A stretch of 64,000 nt of DNA from Caryophanales bacterium UBA6865 (GCA_002449265.1 DKCV01000028.1:25737-89736); one strand, 5' to 3'; positions 17,963-26,880 are shown, counted from the first letter of the stretch. Made by a program: numbers and translations. The notes: generated from the letters alone by a model not told the origin.

Positions 17963-18184
17963 TTAAATAAGGTATGAGAAATAAGAGCTGCCTTTTTGAT
18001 GTTGGTTAAATACTTCGTTGGCTTATAAAATAAACTCCTTTCCATTCGAATTTTGCTTGGAAGATATGATTTAAGTTTGTTTTTGGTCTACAATTCAAAC
18101 AATGTTGTTGTTATTAGTGAAAAGTCTCATAAAATAGTGAATGAATTAATCTTAAGTTCGTCTTTATGCGTTTGGAGGCAATAA

Positions 18185-18697
18185 ATGGATTTTAAAGAGA
18201 TAATGGAAGAAAGATATTCTCTTCGAGAATTTTCTTCTAAAGCAGTCGAACCGAAAATAGTTAAGCAAATCCTTGAATTAGTTCGTCTTTCTCCAACCGC
18301 TTTAAACCACGAACCTTATCGAATTATCGTCATCAATTCTTCTATATCTCTTTCTAAGATTTATCATGCGAAAGCCCCTAATTATGGCGCTTCAACGGTT
18401 TTGCTGCTTTGTGAAGAGACGAGTAATCGTTGGCAAAACCGTTATAGCAATGAAGATAACACTTTGATTGATATTGGCATTGTTCTAGGGACGATTTTAT
18501 ATGCCGCGAAAGAATATGATGTAGGTAGTTGCCCAGTTTGTAATTTTGATCCTAAGGCGATAAAAGAAGAGTTCAAGCTCAGTGATGATTTATATCCTCG
18601 CGCTTTAGTTTATTTAGGATATCCTTCCTCATCCGCGAAAGCTTCACCTCGACACTTTTTAAGGCGAAAAGTGGATGAATTCACTAGTTGGGAGTAA
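18185..18697 (+). CDS. Nitroreductase-family flavoprotein
   Basis: 170 residues, the usual size of small FMN-dependent nitroreductases. The N-terminal RYSLREF and SPTALNHEPYR segments form the FMN phosphate/ring contacts, and the later IGIVLGTILYAAKEY and YPRALVYLGYP segments match the family. It probably reduces quinones, nitro-compounds or an unknown electrophile using NAD(P)H as a dimer in the cytoplasm. A GGAGG ribosome site precedes the start. The next gene starts 4 nt after the stop, so the pair is co-transcribed. Confidence 0.8.
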   Translation: MDFKEIMEERYSLREFSSKAVEPKIVKQILELVRLSPTALNHEPYRIIVINSSISLSKIYHAKAPNYGASTVLLLCEETSNRWQNRYSNEDNTLIDIGIVLGTILYAAKEYDVGSCPVCNFDPKAIKEEFKLSDDLYPRALVYLGYPSSSAKASPRHFLRRKVDEFTSWE

Positions 18698-18701
18698 TTT
18701 T

Positions 18702-19532
18702 ATGATTCACGAAATAATCCATCTTAAAGACTTTTATCCTGCTTTAACTAGCGATCCAGCTCTCATTTCCTATTGCCCTAGCAATTTTCCAAATTTTAGT
18801 GATGGGAGAAAACGAAAAACGATTCTTTTATTACCGGGTGGCGCTTATTGCTCTATTGCGCCGAATGAAGGGGAATCCGTTGCTCTTCGTTTATTAGGCA
18901 ATGATATCAACGTTTTCATTCTTCATTACAGCGTGAAAAATTACTATGCGCCTTATCCATTTGTGGAAGGATTTGCCGCGATTAGTTATCTTCGTAATCA
19001 CGCTGATTATTATCATATTGACATTAATCATATCGGCGTGATGTGTTTTTCTGCAGGCGGCCATTTTGCCGCTTCTTTAGGGGTGTTTTATACGAAGAAA
19101 GAATATGCCGATTATCTAGGCGTTCCACTTGCAAATCTAAAAATTAATGGGGTTTTGCTTGGATATCCTGTCATTACGATGGGTGAATATACGCATAAAC
19201 AAACTTCTACGCAGCTATTAACAAATAACAAAGAAAAGAAAGACGAATATTCGATTGAAAAACAAATTACTTCCTTTTACCCCCCGACGTTTTTATGGAC
19301 TACAAACGATGACACGATTGTTGACCCAATCAATTCGCTTTTGCTTGCTAACTCCTTAAAGAAAGCAGGCGTTCGATTTGAATTTCATTATTATCCGGTT
19401 GGGAATCATGGTGCTTCGATAGGGGAAAGAATGTGCTATTCAAATGACGTTGATCCTAATTTTTTAAACACAGTTCGTTATTTTCATACTTGGATCCAAT
19501 TAGCCATTAAATTTATTCAAGAAATCATGTAA
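18702..19532 (+). CDS. Alpha/beta-hydrolase esterase (acetyl-esterase-like)
   Basis: 276 residues, no signal peptide. The oxyanion-hole segment LLPGGAY, the nucleophile elbow CFSAGGH with the catalytic Ser, a later TNDDTIVDP holding the Asp and VGNHG holding the His make a full triad. The pattern is that of the BD-FAE/acetyl-xylan esterase-like group. Beside glycan-degrading genes, removal of acetyl groups from imported sugars is a reasonable guess. I chose the ATG at 18702, preceded by GGGAG, over one 27 nt upstream that overlaps the nitroreductase gene. Confidence 0.78.
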   Translation: MIHEIIHLKDFYPALTSDPALISYCPSNFPNFSDGRKRKTILLLPGGAYCSIAPNEGESVALRLLGNDINVFILHYSVKNYYAPYPFVEGFAAISYLRNHADYYHIDINHIGVMCFSAGGHFAASLGVFYTKKEYADYLGVPLANLKINGVLLGYPVITMGEYTHKQTSTQLLTNNKEKKDEYSIEKQITSFYPPTFLWTTNDDTIVDPINSLLLANSLKKAGVRFEFHYYPVGNHGASIGERMCYSNDVDPNFLNTVRYFHTWIQLAIKFIQEIM

Positions 19533-19552
19533 CGAATCGCTTACTAAATTTA

Positions 19553-19583
19553 GAAAGAGATAATTAGTGGTTTCTCTTTCTTT
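19553..19583 (+). terminator. Terminator after the esterase gene
   Basis: Perfect 8-bp stem GAAAGAGA/TCTCTTTC with a 12-nt loop followed by TTT. The T-run is short, so it may be leaky. Confidence 0.5.
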
Positions 19584-19669
19584 GGCTATTTTGCATTATA
19601 AAGAAGATAATTTAATTTCTTCCTAAAATAAGGGTGTGGCCGAAAATTTTTATTGTGGTGTAAGAATAA

Positions 19670-19697
19670 TGAAAGCACTTTCACTCTATGCTATATT
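19670..19697 (+). promoter_or_regulatory. yjjI promoter region with a cre-like box
   Basis: TGAAAGCACTTTCA (19670-19683) is a near-palindrome that differs from the cre consensus at one central base. A -10 TATATT lies at 19692-19697. The cre box would cover the -35 zone, and a short leader of about 20 nt would lead to the ATG at 19723. Confidence 0.5.
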
Positions 19698-19722
19698 AGG
19701 GGTGAATCGAGGCGTTAAACCG

Positions 19723-21240
19723 ATGAAAAAACAAAGTGAAGTGCTTAAAATTATCTCTGATCCAACTTTAACTTATGCCCAGCAAGTTCTTTCTTTAGCT
19801 CGCCTAGCGGAAAATGAAGACGATTCTTTACCTCGTGACAAAGAATTTGAGAAAGCGCTAGATGATGGATGCATTTGCACGCTTAACGAGGGGCGCTCGC
19901 CATATCGACCCCGCTACATTGTTCCAGATTATGCAAAATTTATTCAAAAAGGAAGCGAATTTTTAGGAGTAAAGCCCCCAAAAGATATTTTTGAAGCCTG
20001 CAATAATCTTCTTATCATGTATCATAACGTTCCTTCCATTACTTCTTTTCCTGTCTATTTAGGGAACTTTACGGAGTTATTCGGTCCATTCGATGTGAAT
20101 GAAGAAGATACTAGAAGTGCCTTGAGGATGTTCTTACTCAATATCGATAAGACTTTAACAGATTCTTTTGTCCACGCGAATATCGGGCCTAGCGATAATC
20201 GCGTTACGCGCATTATTCTTGAACTTACGGAAGAAATGCAGCTAGCCGTTCCGAATTTGACCTTGATTTATCATGAAGATATTACTCCTAATGAACTTGC
20301 CTATGAAAGTATCCGCTCTATGTTAAAAACGTCTAAGCCATCTTTTTGCAATGACAAAATGTATAGCAAAGAACTCGGCGAAGGAAAATACGGGATTGTG
20401 AGCTGCTATAACGCATTTAAAATTGGGGGTGGTGGATATACTCTTCCTCGCTTAAGAATGTATGAAATCGCGACAAAGGCAAAGAGCATCGATGATTTCT
20501 TCTCTCGTGTGCTTCCTTTTTATACGAATCTTATTTTAAGAAATATCGATCAAAGAATCCGTTTCATCGTCGAAGAATCTAACTTTTTCAAAACCAATTT
20601 CTTAGTGAAAGAAGGATTTGTGGAACGTGATAACTTTACGGGAATGGTCGGAATGGTCGGGCTAGCGGAATGCACAAACTGTTTATTGGGAATCACTATT
20701 AAAAACAAAGGCTTTGGACACAACTTAGAAGCGGAAAATTTGGGCGTTAAAATCCTCGATGCCGTGCATGAAATGGTAATGAAACACAAAGGATTATATT
20801 GCCATAATTACCATGACCATTATGTTATGCATGCTCAAGTTGGCATTGAAACCGATGGTAACGATGATTCTCCTGGAGTGAGAATCCCGATTGGAAGCGA
20901 ACCTGAGTTATATAAACATTTAAATATAGAAGGAAGAATGCATACGCATTTTGAATCGGGAGTAGGAGATATCTTCAAATTCGACCAGACGTGGAATAAT
21001 TCCATTCCGGCGATTTTAGATATCATTCAAGGGGCTTTTAAGGTCGGTATGCGTTATTTTACCGCCTATAACTGCGATAATGACGTTGTGCGCGTTACGG
21101 GGTATCTTGTGAAACGAAGCGAAATTGAAAAACTCGAAAAAGGTAAACCAAGTCTGAATCAATGCACAGTCTTAGGTCAAGGGGCTAGAGACAGTGGGCA
21201 TGCATTAAATCGCCGTATCTATCATGACAATGAAAAATAA
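19723..21240 (+). CDS. yjjI: YjjI-family glycyl radical enzyme
   Basis: About 505 residues, matching the length of E. coli YjjI. Shared landmarks are YRPRYIVPDYA, the NLTLIYHEDITP stretch, GIVSCYNA and a C-terminal VRVTGY whose Gly460 should carry the glycyl radical. Cys317 and Cys320 in GLAECTNCLL are candidates for the active-site thiol. The activase gene overlaps its 3' end by 17 nt. The reaction of YjjI proteins is not established to my knowledge. The enzyme must be anaerobic, since oxygen cleaves glycyl radical proteins. I placed the start downstream of the apparent promoter; ATGs at 19669 or further upstream would lie in it. Confidence 0.9.
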   Translation: MKKQSEVLKIISDPTLTYAQQVLSLARLAENEDDSLPRDKEFEKALDDGCICTLNEGRSPYRPRYIVPDYAKFIQKGSEFLGVKPPKDIFEACNNLLIMYHNVPSITSFPVYLGNFTELFGPFDVNEEDTRSALRMFLLNIDKTLTDSFVHANIGPSDNRVTRIILELTEEMQLAVPNLTLIYHEDITPNELAYESIRSMLKTSKPSFCNDKMYSKELGEGKYGIVSCYNAFKIGGGGYTLPRLRMYEIATKAKSIDDFFSRVLPFYTNLILRNIDQRIRFIVEESNFFKTNFLVKEGFVERDNFTGMVGMVGLAECTNCLLGITIKNKGFGHNLEAENLGVKILDAVHEMVMKHKGLYCHNYHDHYVMHAQVGIETDGNDDSPGVRIPIGSEPELYKHLNIEGRMHTHFESGVGDIFKFDQTWNNSIPAILDIIQGAFKVGMRYFTAYNCDNDVVRVTGYLVKRSEIEKLEKGKPSLNQCTVLGQGARDSGHALNRRIYHDNEK

Positions 21241-22084
21241 TCTCACCGCGCCAATCAATCGGATTATTCCTTTTTCGAATGTCGATGGACCAGGTAATCG
21301 CCTTGTTATATTTTTTCAATCCTGTCCTTTTTCTTGCTTATTTTGCCATAATCCAGAAACCATAAGGATGTGTAATTCTTGTGGTGACTGCGTAAAAGGA
21401 TGTCCAAGCAAGGCGCTTAGCTTTATTAGGAATAAAGTAAAGTGGGACAAAACAAAATGCATCAACTGCGACACTTGCGTTCATACTTGTCAAAATCTTT
21501 CTTCCCCAAAAATAACCGATATGGATGTTTCTAGCCTTATCAAACAAATTAATTATGTTAGACCTTTTATCCGCGGAATCACCGTATCGGGTGGAGAATG
21601 TATGAATCACGCCTCCTTTTTAAAAGAATTATTTTCTTCCTTAAGAAAGAAAGACCCTTCTTTATCAATTCTAATTGATTCGAATGGTGCGATAGATTTT
21701 GAAAAACACGCTGATTTACTTTCTCTATCTGATGGAGTGATGTTAGATGTTAAGGCATTTAGTCCGCTTTTCCATCAAAAAGTGACGGGGATTTCTAACG
21801 AAATGGTGTTAAAAAATCTTTACTATCTCTTACGCGAAAACAAGTTAGAAGAAGTGCGGACTGTGATTTTTCCCTACTTTCAAAAAGAAAACGAATATAC
21901 GGTAAAAAATGTCGCTAGAATCATTAAAAGCAATACGAGATACAAGTTACTCAAGTATCGCTATTTTGGCGTCAGAGATGAAGGCGTTAGGATGTTTGGA
22001 AAGTTAATTTCTTCTAGGGATGAATTATTGCATTACGAAAATATCGCTAGGGAAAATGGGTGCTACTCAACAGTGATCATCTAA
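21224..22084 (+). CDS. yjjW: YjjW-family glycyl radical enzyme activase
   Basis: A 286-residue radical SAM protein that installs the glycyl radical on YjjI. The SAM cluster motif is CPFSCLFC (CxxxCxxC). An inserted ferredoxin-like region with CNSCGDCVKGC and CINCDTCVHTC carries two further clusters, as in other activases. SGGE, which contacts SAM, follows. The frame overlaps yjjI by 17 nt, indicating coupled translation, and a hairpin terminator follows the stop. Confidence 0.92.
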   Translation: MTMKNNLTAPINRIIPFSNVDGPGNRLVIFFQSCPFSCLFCHNPETIRMCNSCGDCVKGCPSKALSFIRNKVKWDKTKCINCDTCVHTCQNLSSPKITDMDVSSLIKQINYVRPFIRGITVSGGECMNHASFLKELFSSLRKKDPSLSILIDSNGAIDFEKHADLLSLSDGVMLDVKAFSPLFHQKVTGISNEMVLKNLYYLLRENKLEEVRTVIFPYFQKENEYTVKNVARIIKSNTRYKLLKYRYFGVRDEGVRMFGKLISSRDELLHYENIARENGCYSTVII

Positions 22085-22085
22085 A

Positions 22086-22115
22086 AAAAGATTTGAGTCT
22101 TCACCCAAATCTTTT
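22086..22115. terminator. Bidirectional terminator between yjjW and the glucuronidase gene
   Basis: A perfect 10-bp stem, AAAAGATTTG/CAAATCTTTT, with A- and T-runs on its two flanks, placed between convergent genes. Confidence 0.8.
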
Positions 22116-22128
22116 AATCGGCAATCGT

Positions 22129-24045
22129 TTATTTTTGCCAACTCATGTTGTTCCCTTTATCTTGAAGAATATAGGCTGGATCTTTCTCTTTGACTTTGAT
22201 GATCAAGCCAGTATCTTCATAATGACCTGAAACAACTCTTATTTGGTTCTTGTCTTCTAGTTTTAACTTAAAATGAAAGACTTTATCGCCTACTTTTCTA
22301 GCAACAAATTCGCCGTTATTATAAAGAATGATTTCTTTTTGGTTTGAATAGACTTTGATTTTCGCGGTTTTCCCAGTGCGATTAATGAATCTTTTTGAGC
22401 ATAGATGCACGAATGGTTCATCGCTCCAATAGGCTTTGTAGACATAGAAGGCGTCTTTTTTGATTTTGCGGTCAAAAGTGACAAGTCCTTTGTGATTGAT
22501 GCCTTTTTCGCCACCTTGGTTTCTTCCATCACTTCCAAAATCAAACATGTTCCAAACGTGAGTGGCCCAAATGTAAGGCCTAGTCGCGAATGTTTTTAGC
22601 ATCTTTTCGTGATAAGAAGCTTGATACTCCTCGCTATTATCGAAACGCCTTGGCTTACGAGAGTGAAGATTGCTCATCCCCTCCGCACCATATTCGCTTA
22701 AACCAATCGGAGATTTTGGATAGAAGAAGTGCCACATATCAAGAATCCAACCGGTAACCGGGGTGCAAGGCACATACCATCCCCAATAAAGGTTATAAGA
22801 CGCTAAATCCGTGATATGAGCGACGCGATTAAAGATAGACATCACCGAATAGCAAGCGATTGTTGTTAAGCGAGATGGGTCTTCTTTATGAGCGAATTCG
22901 TTTAGCTCAACATGGTTTTCCCTAGTCGCTTTGCCAAAGGTTTTTCTAAACATCGTGATTTCGTTCGAAATTCCATAGCAGACAATTGAAGGGTGATTGA
23001 AGCATTGGTGGATGAGCTCGCTTAATTGGCTCTTGGCGTTTTGATCAGCCGCTTTATCGTAACGCGAAATATAAGGGATTTCCGCCCAAACGATGAAGCC
23101 ATATTTATCGCAGAGGTCATAGAAATATTCGTCATGCTGATAATGCGATAAACGAATGGTATTTGCGCCGATTTCACGGATTAAATCCATATCTTCATCC
23201 ATGTCGGCTTTACCAATCGCGTTGCCCACTTTTGGGCGGTCTTGATGACGGGCAACTCCGCGTAATGGGTAAGAGGCGCCGTTTAAATAGAAACCTTTCT
23301 TCGGGTCGACGTGAAAGGTTCTAAAACCGATAAAGGTACTAACTTCATCATAAATGACATCATCGTTTTTTAAGGTAGCGACGACTTTATAGAGATAGGG
23401 GTCTTTTCTTCCGTTCCACAAATGAATCTTAGGAACGAAGATTTCTTGATTTGCTTTGCCTGAAGCGACGACTTCGCCTTTATCGTCTTTGACTTGAATG
23501 AAAATCTCATCATCCGAGGTTGCCTTTGCGTCAACAGTCAAAGAACCGTTCGTCCCCTTAACTTCAGGGTAGCACTTTAAGATAGGAGCAGAATCTTCAT
23601 GATATTCAAAGTGCTTTTTGCTCGTGACGATAATAGAAACATCACGGTAAATCCCTCCATAGAAGGTGAAGTCTGCGGCATAAGGATAAATGGAAGCGTT
23701 TGGACGATTATCAACTTTTACGACAAGTAGATTTTCTTCTTTTAACTCTGAAGTGATTTCAACGATAAAGCGAGAATACCCCCCTTCATGGTGGGCGATT
23801 TTCTTCTCATTTAGATAGACATCCGCGATTGCGTTTACAGCGTTGAAGCACAAATAGACGCATTCTTTATCTGGGTTGATTTTGATAAAGAAGCGTTTGG
23901 AATAAGTAGCGACGTCACGAAGATAATCGTTTCCGCCATCTTGCCCGTCAACCCCATTCCAAGAGTGAGGAAGATCAATATGTTGAATTTTTTGATCGCG
24001 GATTTGGAAATTCCAATCCTTATTGATGGAGATTATCTTTCTCAT
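22129..24045 (-). CDS. uidA: Beta-glucuronidase, glycoside hydrolase family 2
   Basis: 638 residues, without signal peptide, so it acts on imported glucuronides. It has the GH2 order: sugar-binding jelly roll (about 1-165), immunoglobulin-like domain (about 170-260), then a (beta/alpha)8 barrel. The acid/base is Glu362 in ISNE, the nucleophile Glu451 in SEYG. Asn517 and Lys519 in INHKG form the N-x-K motif that binds the glucuronate carboxylate in glucuronidases and is missing in galactosidases. The loop region near the active site is short. The gene overlaps the transporter gene by 26 nt and lies beside uxuA, uxuB and uxaC, supporting the assignment. Confidence 0.85.
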   Translation of the reverse strand: MRKIISINKDWNFQIRDQKIQHIDLPHSWNGVDGQDGGNDYLRDVATYSKRFFIKINPDKECVYLCFNAVNAIADVYLNEKKIAHHEGGYSRFIVEITSELKEENLLVVKVDNRPNASIYPYAADFTFYGGIYRDVSIIVTSKKHFEYHEDSAPILKCYPEVKGTNGSLTVDAKATSDDEIFIQVKDDKGEVVASGKANQEIFVPKIHLWNGRKDPYLYKVVATLKNDDVIYDEVSTFIGFRTFHVDPKKGFYLNGASYPLRGVARHQDRPKVGNAIGKADMDEDMDLIREIGANTIRLSHYQHDEYFYDLCDKYGFIVWAEIPYISRYDKAADQNAKSQLSELIHQCFNHPSIVCYGISNEITMFRKTFGKATRENHVELNEFAHKEDPSRLTTIACYSVMSIFNRVAHITDLASYNLYWGWYVPCTPVTGWILDMWHFFYPKSPIGLSEYGAEGMSNLHSRKPRRFDNSEEYQASYHEKMLKTFATRPYIWATHVWNMFDFGSDGRNQGGEKGINHKGLVTFDRKIKKDAFYVYKAYWSDEPFVHLCSKRFINRTGKTAKIKVYSNQKEIILYNNGEFVARKVGDKVFHFKLKLEDKNQIRVVSGHYEDTGLIIKVKEKDPAYILQDKGNNMSWQK

Positions 24046-25789
24046 TGTCTTTTCCTTTCTTTTTCTTTGCTGCTTTTTTCGCGATTTTCTTTGCTAGATT
24101 TTCTTGGTATTTTGCTTCCTCTTCCTCGTAATTCAGGTGCTTTTTCTCGCAATACGCCTTTAGTTCGATAATGCGGTGCTCTTCGACTAGACGCTCCTCT
24201 TCCTCTTTTTCACGTTTGATTCTTTCTTCGTGACTAATCCATTCTTTGCCGCTTGCTAAGCAGGCTGCTTTTTCTTTTTCCACGATGAGCAAACGTGCAT
24301 CTTCGGCCTTTTTCTCTACATCCATGAAGATGAACATGATGGCGATTAAGCCGTAGCAAATCGATTCTCCACCAAGGAATAGCCATTTAAGCGCTTCTCG
24401 AAGGGCATCGTTATTCCCTAATGTATTCACGTCATACCCGCATAAGGAAAGAATACCATTCAGTAAGCCGTTTGCTAAGCCAGACATCCCGATCATGATG
24501 GCTCCATATATGGTCATCGTTAATCCGTCTGGCCTAAAACCGTTTTTGGCTTCACTATTGTCTAAGATATCCGCAAGTAGAGCTAAAGAGATATACATCG
24601 CGGGAGCACTTGCTAAAGCCTTAATGACAAACGAAGCAGTGACGAGAGCGAAATTAGAAGGATCAATGAAACCGATAAATCCTCCCGCGCACGCTAAAGC
24701 GGCACCAATCATAATAAGACGTGCCTTGCCGATTTTGTTGCTTAACGGCCAAACGATTAGCATACCTAAAGCAGTCGGGATAGCGCCAATGATGGACAAA
24801 GAAGCGTCAAAAGTAGAGCCGTTGCTCTTCGAATAAACCCCATCAATTGGTAACCAAGACTGGCAGAAATAAGTCTGCGAAGTATTTTTCATCATGCCAC
24901 CGAGTTGATACAAGAAGAAGAATAAGATAATAAGCCACCAGTATTTGTCTTTGAAGCATGCTTTGGCTTGTTTTCTAATCGTAATTTTTTCTTTGGTTTC
25001 TTCAATAGCGACATCACGGTAAGTAAAAGATTCTTCGGTGATTCTTTCTCTCGTAAAATAGTATTCGATAAGAATTCCGATGAAGGCGAGCAAGATAATA
25101 GCAAGAATGAAGATTTTCCAAGCATTTGCACTAGCTTCGACATTAATATGAGGATTCTCTTTTGTGCCATCATTGACGAATAAATAGCCAATGAAGAAGG
25201 GGAGAATCATGCTCGTTAAGCCCATCGCGGCTAAGGTAGTCGCGTTAGAGATAGTTGCGAGTAAAGAACGATCTTTGCTATTGCGCGTTGATAAGGTGAC
25301 TAGCGCACTATGGGAAGTGAAATAGAAGGGATAGGCTATTGCATAGAATAAGTTATAGCCAAGCGCGACCGAAATTAATGTCCATACGCTCCCTTTGCTC
25401 CCTGCTTCAACTGGCGTTGGGGCATAAAAACAAACGATAAGCGATATTGCAATAAGAGGAGCGGCGATGAGTAGCAACGGTCTAGCTTTACCCGCCCTTG
25501 TCTTAGATTTTGACATCAATTTCCCAACAAGGATGTTACCTAAAACAACGAAAATAACGGAAATGACTGGTAAAAGGATTGCAAACGTATTTGCCCACTC
25601 CGTTAAGTTTAAAATATCCGTGAAGTACTGGTTTAAGTACTTGTTCATAATGGAGTTTGAAATGATTGCAAGCACTGGGCCTAAAAAATAGCCTAGTGCA
25701 CCTTCTGGAAAAATCTTCACACGGAACGATTTGACCTTAGTGGAAAGGAGTGGATTATCGAAAACACTCTTTTTGTTAGCTTTGCCCAT
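24020..25789 (-). CDS. GPH-family sugar/glucuronide:cation symporter
   Basis: 589 residues with about 12 membrane helices of the MelB/GusB type and an extended, highly charged C-terminal tail (about 110 residues, Lys/Glu-rich, probably coiled coil). The first loop KTRAGKARP corresponds to the conserved basic loop of the family. It should import beta-glucuronides or glucuronate together with a proton or sodium ion for the enzyme encoded downstream. I chose the ATG at 25789 since GAGG stands 8 nt upstream; a longer form starting 17 codons earlier has no site. Confidence 0.83.
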   Translation of the reverse strand: MGKANKKSVFDNPLLSTKVKSFRVKIFPEGALGYFLGPVLAIISNSIMNKYLNQYFTDILNLTEWANTFAILLPVISVIFVVLGNILVGKLMSKSKTRAGKARPLLLIAAPLIAISLIVCFYAPTPVEAGSKGSVWTLISVALGYNLFYAIAYPFYFTSHSALVTLSTRNSKDRSLLATISNATTLAAMGLTSMILPFFIGYLFVNDGTKENPHINVEASANAWKIFILAIILLAFIGILIEYYFTRERITEESFTYRDVAIEETKEKITIRKQAKACFKDKYWWLIILFFFLYQLGGMMKNTSQTYFCQSWLPIDGVYSKSNGSTFDASLSIIGAIPTALGMLIVWPLSNKIGKARLIMIGAALACAGGFIGFIDPSNFALVTASFVIKALASAPAMYISLALLADILDNSEAKNGFRPDGLTMTIYGAIMIGMSGLANGLLNGILSLCGYDVNTLGNNDALREALKWLFLGGESICYGLIAIMFIFMDVEKKAEDARLLIVEKEKAACLASGKEWISHEERIKREKEEEERLVEEHRIIELKAYCEKKHLNYEEEEAKYQENLAKKIAKKAAKKKKGKDNEKDNLHQ

Positions 25790-25840
25790 AATAAAAACCT
25801 CAGTAACTTTTTTCTTTAGAAAACGGATTCCATAACACAC

Positions 25841-25868
25841 ATTTTAAGAAGTTTAGTAAGCGCTTCAA
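25841..25868 (-). promoter_or_regulatory. Promoter of the transporter-glucuronidase operon, with a cre-like box
   Basis: On the minus strand TTGAAG (-35, 25868-25863) is followed after 16 nt by TAAAAT (-10, 25846-25841). The -35 overlaps a partial cre match (25855-25868, 11 of 14) with the AAGCGCTT core. Confidence 0.5.
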
Positions 25869-25900
25869 ATTGCAATAATTAGTGTGGATTATTGCAATTT
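25867..25900. promoter_or_regulatory. AraC operator O1: inverted TTGCAA boxes
   Basis: AAATTGCAATAAT and ATTATTGCAATTT form a perfect 13-bp inverted repeat with an 8-nt loop. The TTGCAA centres are 22 bp apart. It borders the -35 of the transporter promoter, where an AraC-type activator would touch polymerase. Confidence 0.6.
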
Positions 25901-25918
25901 TAGAAGCTGAGGGAAGGT

Positions 25919-26698
25919 TTAATTGCCACGGTCTTCAGCTGGCGAGACACCAGTAATTTTCACGTAGGTGCGGTAGAAGGTCGAATAGTCGTTGAAACCG
26001 AGTTCTTCGGCAACATCAATTGCTTTCTTGCCTTCCTTAATGAGAGCCTGCGCGAGAATGATTTTTTTCGAGCGGATGTATTTCATTAAAGAGCAGCGCA
26101 TCGTTTTCTTGAATTGATTCGACAAATAAGACTCAGAATAATGCAAGTCATTTGCGATGCTTTCTAGTGTCAATCCTTCTTGTAAACGTCCTTGAATATA
26201 ATCGATGATCGTGGAAATGATGTCATCGTTTTTAAATTCCGGTGATCCTTGTCTAGCGTTGGCTAAATACACTAAAATTTCGACGATTTTGCTTCGAGAC
26301 ATAAGATACATATCGCCGTCATTGAATAAGTCGTAGAGGCTATCTAGACCTTTGATGATATTTTCAATGTAGCGGTTACTCGAAAAGAAAGGGTAGACAT
26401 TCTTTAAGCGGTCGGCTAAGGATTCGGGAACGTAACGCGTAGGAAATTTAAGGACATAGCGTTCGTAACTGACGTTGTGGTTAGCGTTAGCAAAGTGGTA
26501 TTTGCCTGGATTCATGAGGATGATATCGCCACTTTTGAGGTGACGCGTTTCACTTTCGACATGATAGTCGACATCACCTCTGACAAAAAACAGCAATTCA
26601 TAAAATGAATGCATGTGTTTGTTGTATTCGTCTTTGGGTGAGGATGCGTAATCAAGTTTGTGGGAAAAATCGATTTCTTGATGAACAAATTGAAACAT
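25919..26698 (-). CDS. AraC-family regulator of the glucuronide cluster
   Basis: 259 residues: an N-terminal cupin-like sugar-sensing domain (about 1-150, with HMHSFYELLFF and SGDIILMNPGKYH) and a C-terminal pair of helix-turn-helix motifs (about 160-255, with SESYLSNQFKK and VAEELGFNDYSTFYRTYVKITG). It is encoded between the transporter-glucuronidase operon and the divergent uxuA operon. Matching TTGCAA-like box pairs lie at all three promoter regions, so it most likely activates both arms and controls itself in response to a glucuronide or glucuronate. Confidence 0.87.
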   Translation of the reverse strand: MFQFVHQEIDFSHKLDYASSPKDEYNKHMHSFYELLFFVRGDVDYHVESETRHLKSGDIILMNPGKYHFANANHNVSYERYVLKFPTRYVPESLADRLKNVYPFFSSNRYIENIIKGLDSLYDLFNDGDMYLMSRSKIVEILVYLANARQGSPEFKNDDIISTIIDYIQGRLQEGLTLESIANDLHYSESYLSNQFKKTMRCSLMKYIRSKKIILAQALIKEGKKAIDVAEELGFNDYSTFYRTYVKITGVSPAEDRGN

Positions 26699-26748
26699 AT
26701 TTTCCTTTTCCTCCCTTTACAATCGATGGTACACGAAAAAGTGAAGAA

Positions 26749-26776
26749 ATGCAATCTTTCAGTAAAAAGTTTGCAA
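26749..26776. promoter_or_regulatory. AraC operator O2, near the araC-type gene start
   Basis: ATGCAA (26749-26754) and TTGCAA (26771-26776), centres 22 bp apart, as in the other two sites. It lies about 50-80 bp upstream of the regulator gene and may serve in autoregulation. Confidence 0.5.
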
Positions 26777-26823
26777 TTTAATGAATTTATGGAAGAAAAT
26801 TAGCCGATTTTTGTATTCAATAA

Positions 26824-26851
26824 ATGCAATTTTTCCGTTTTGTTATTGCAA
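26824..26851. promoter_or_regulatory. AraC operator O3, at the uxuA promoter
   Basis: ATGCAA (26824-26829) and TTGCAA (26846-26851), again 22 bp centre to centre, ending immediately before the -35 of the uxuA promoter. Confidence 0.55.
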
Positions 26852-26880
26852 TTGTTTGGTCTATCCCCCATCGTTAAAAT
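26852..26880 (+). promoter_or_regulatory. uxuA promoter
   Basis: TTGTTT (26852-26857), 17-nt spacer, TAAAAT (26875-26880). The poor -35 fits an activator-dependent promoter with O3 abutting it. Confidence 0.5.

Noticed and set aside
22129..24045. Beta-galactosidase as the name for the GH2 enzyme
   Set aside because: The N-x-K carboxylate motif and the uronate-gene neighbours favour glucuronidase.
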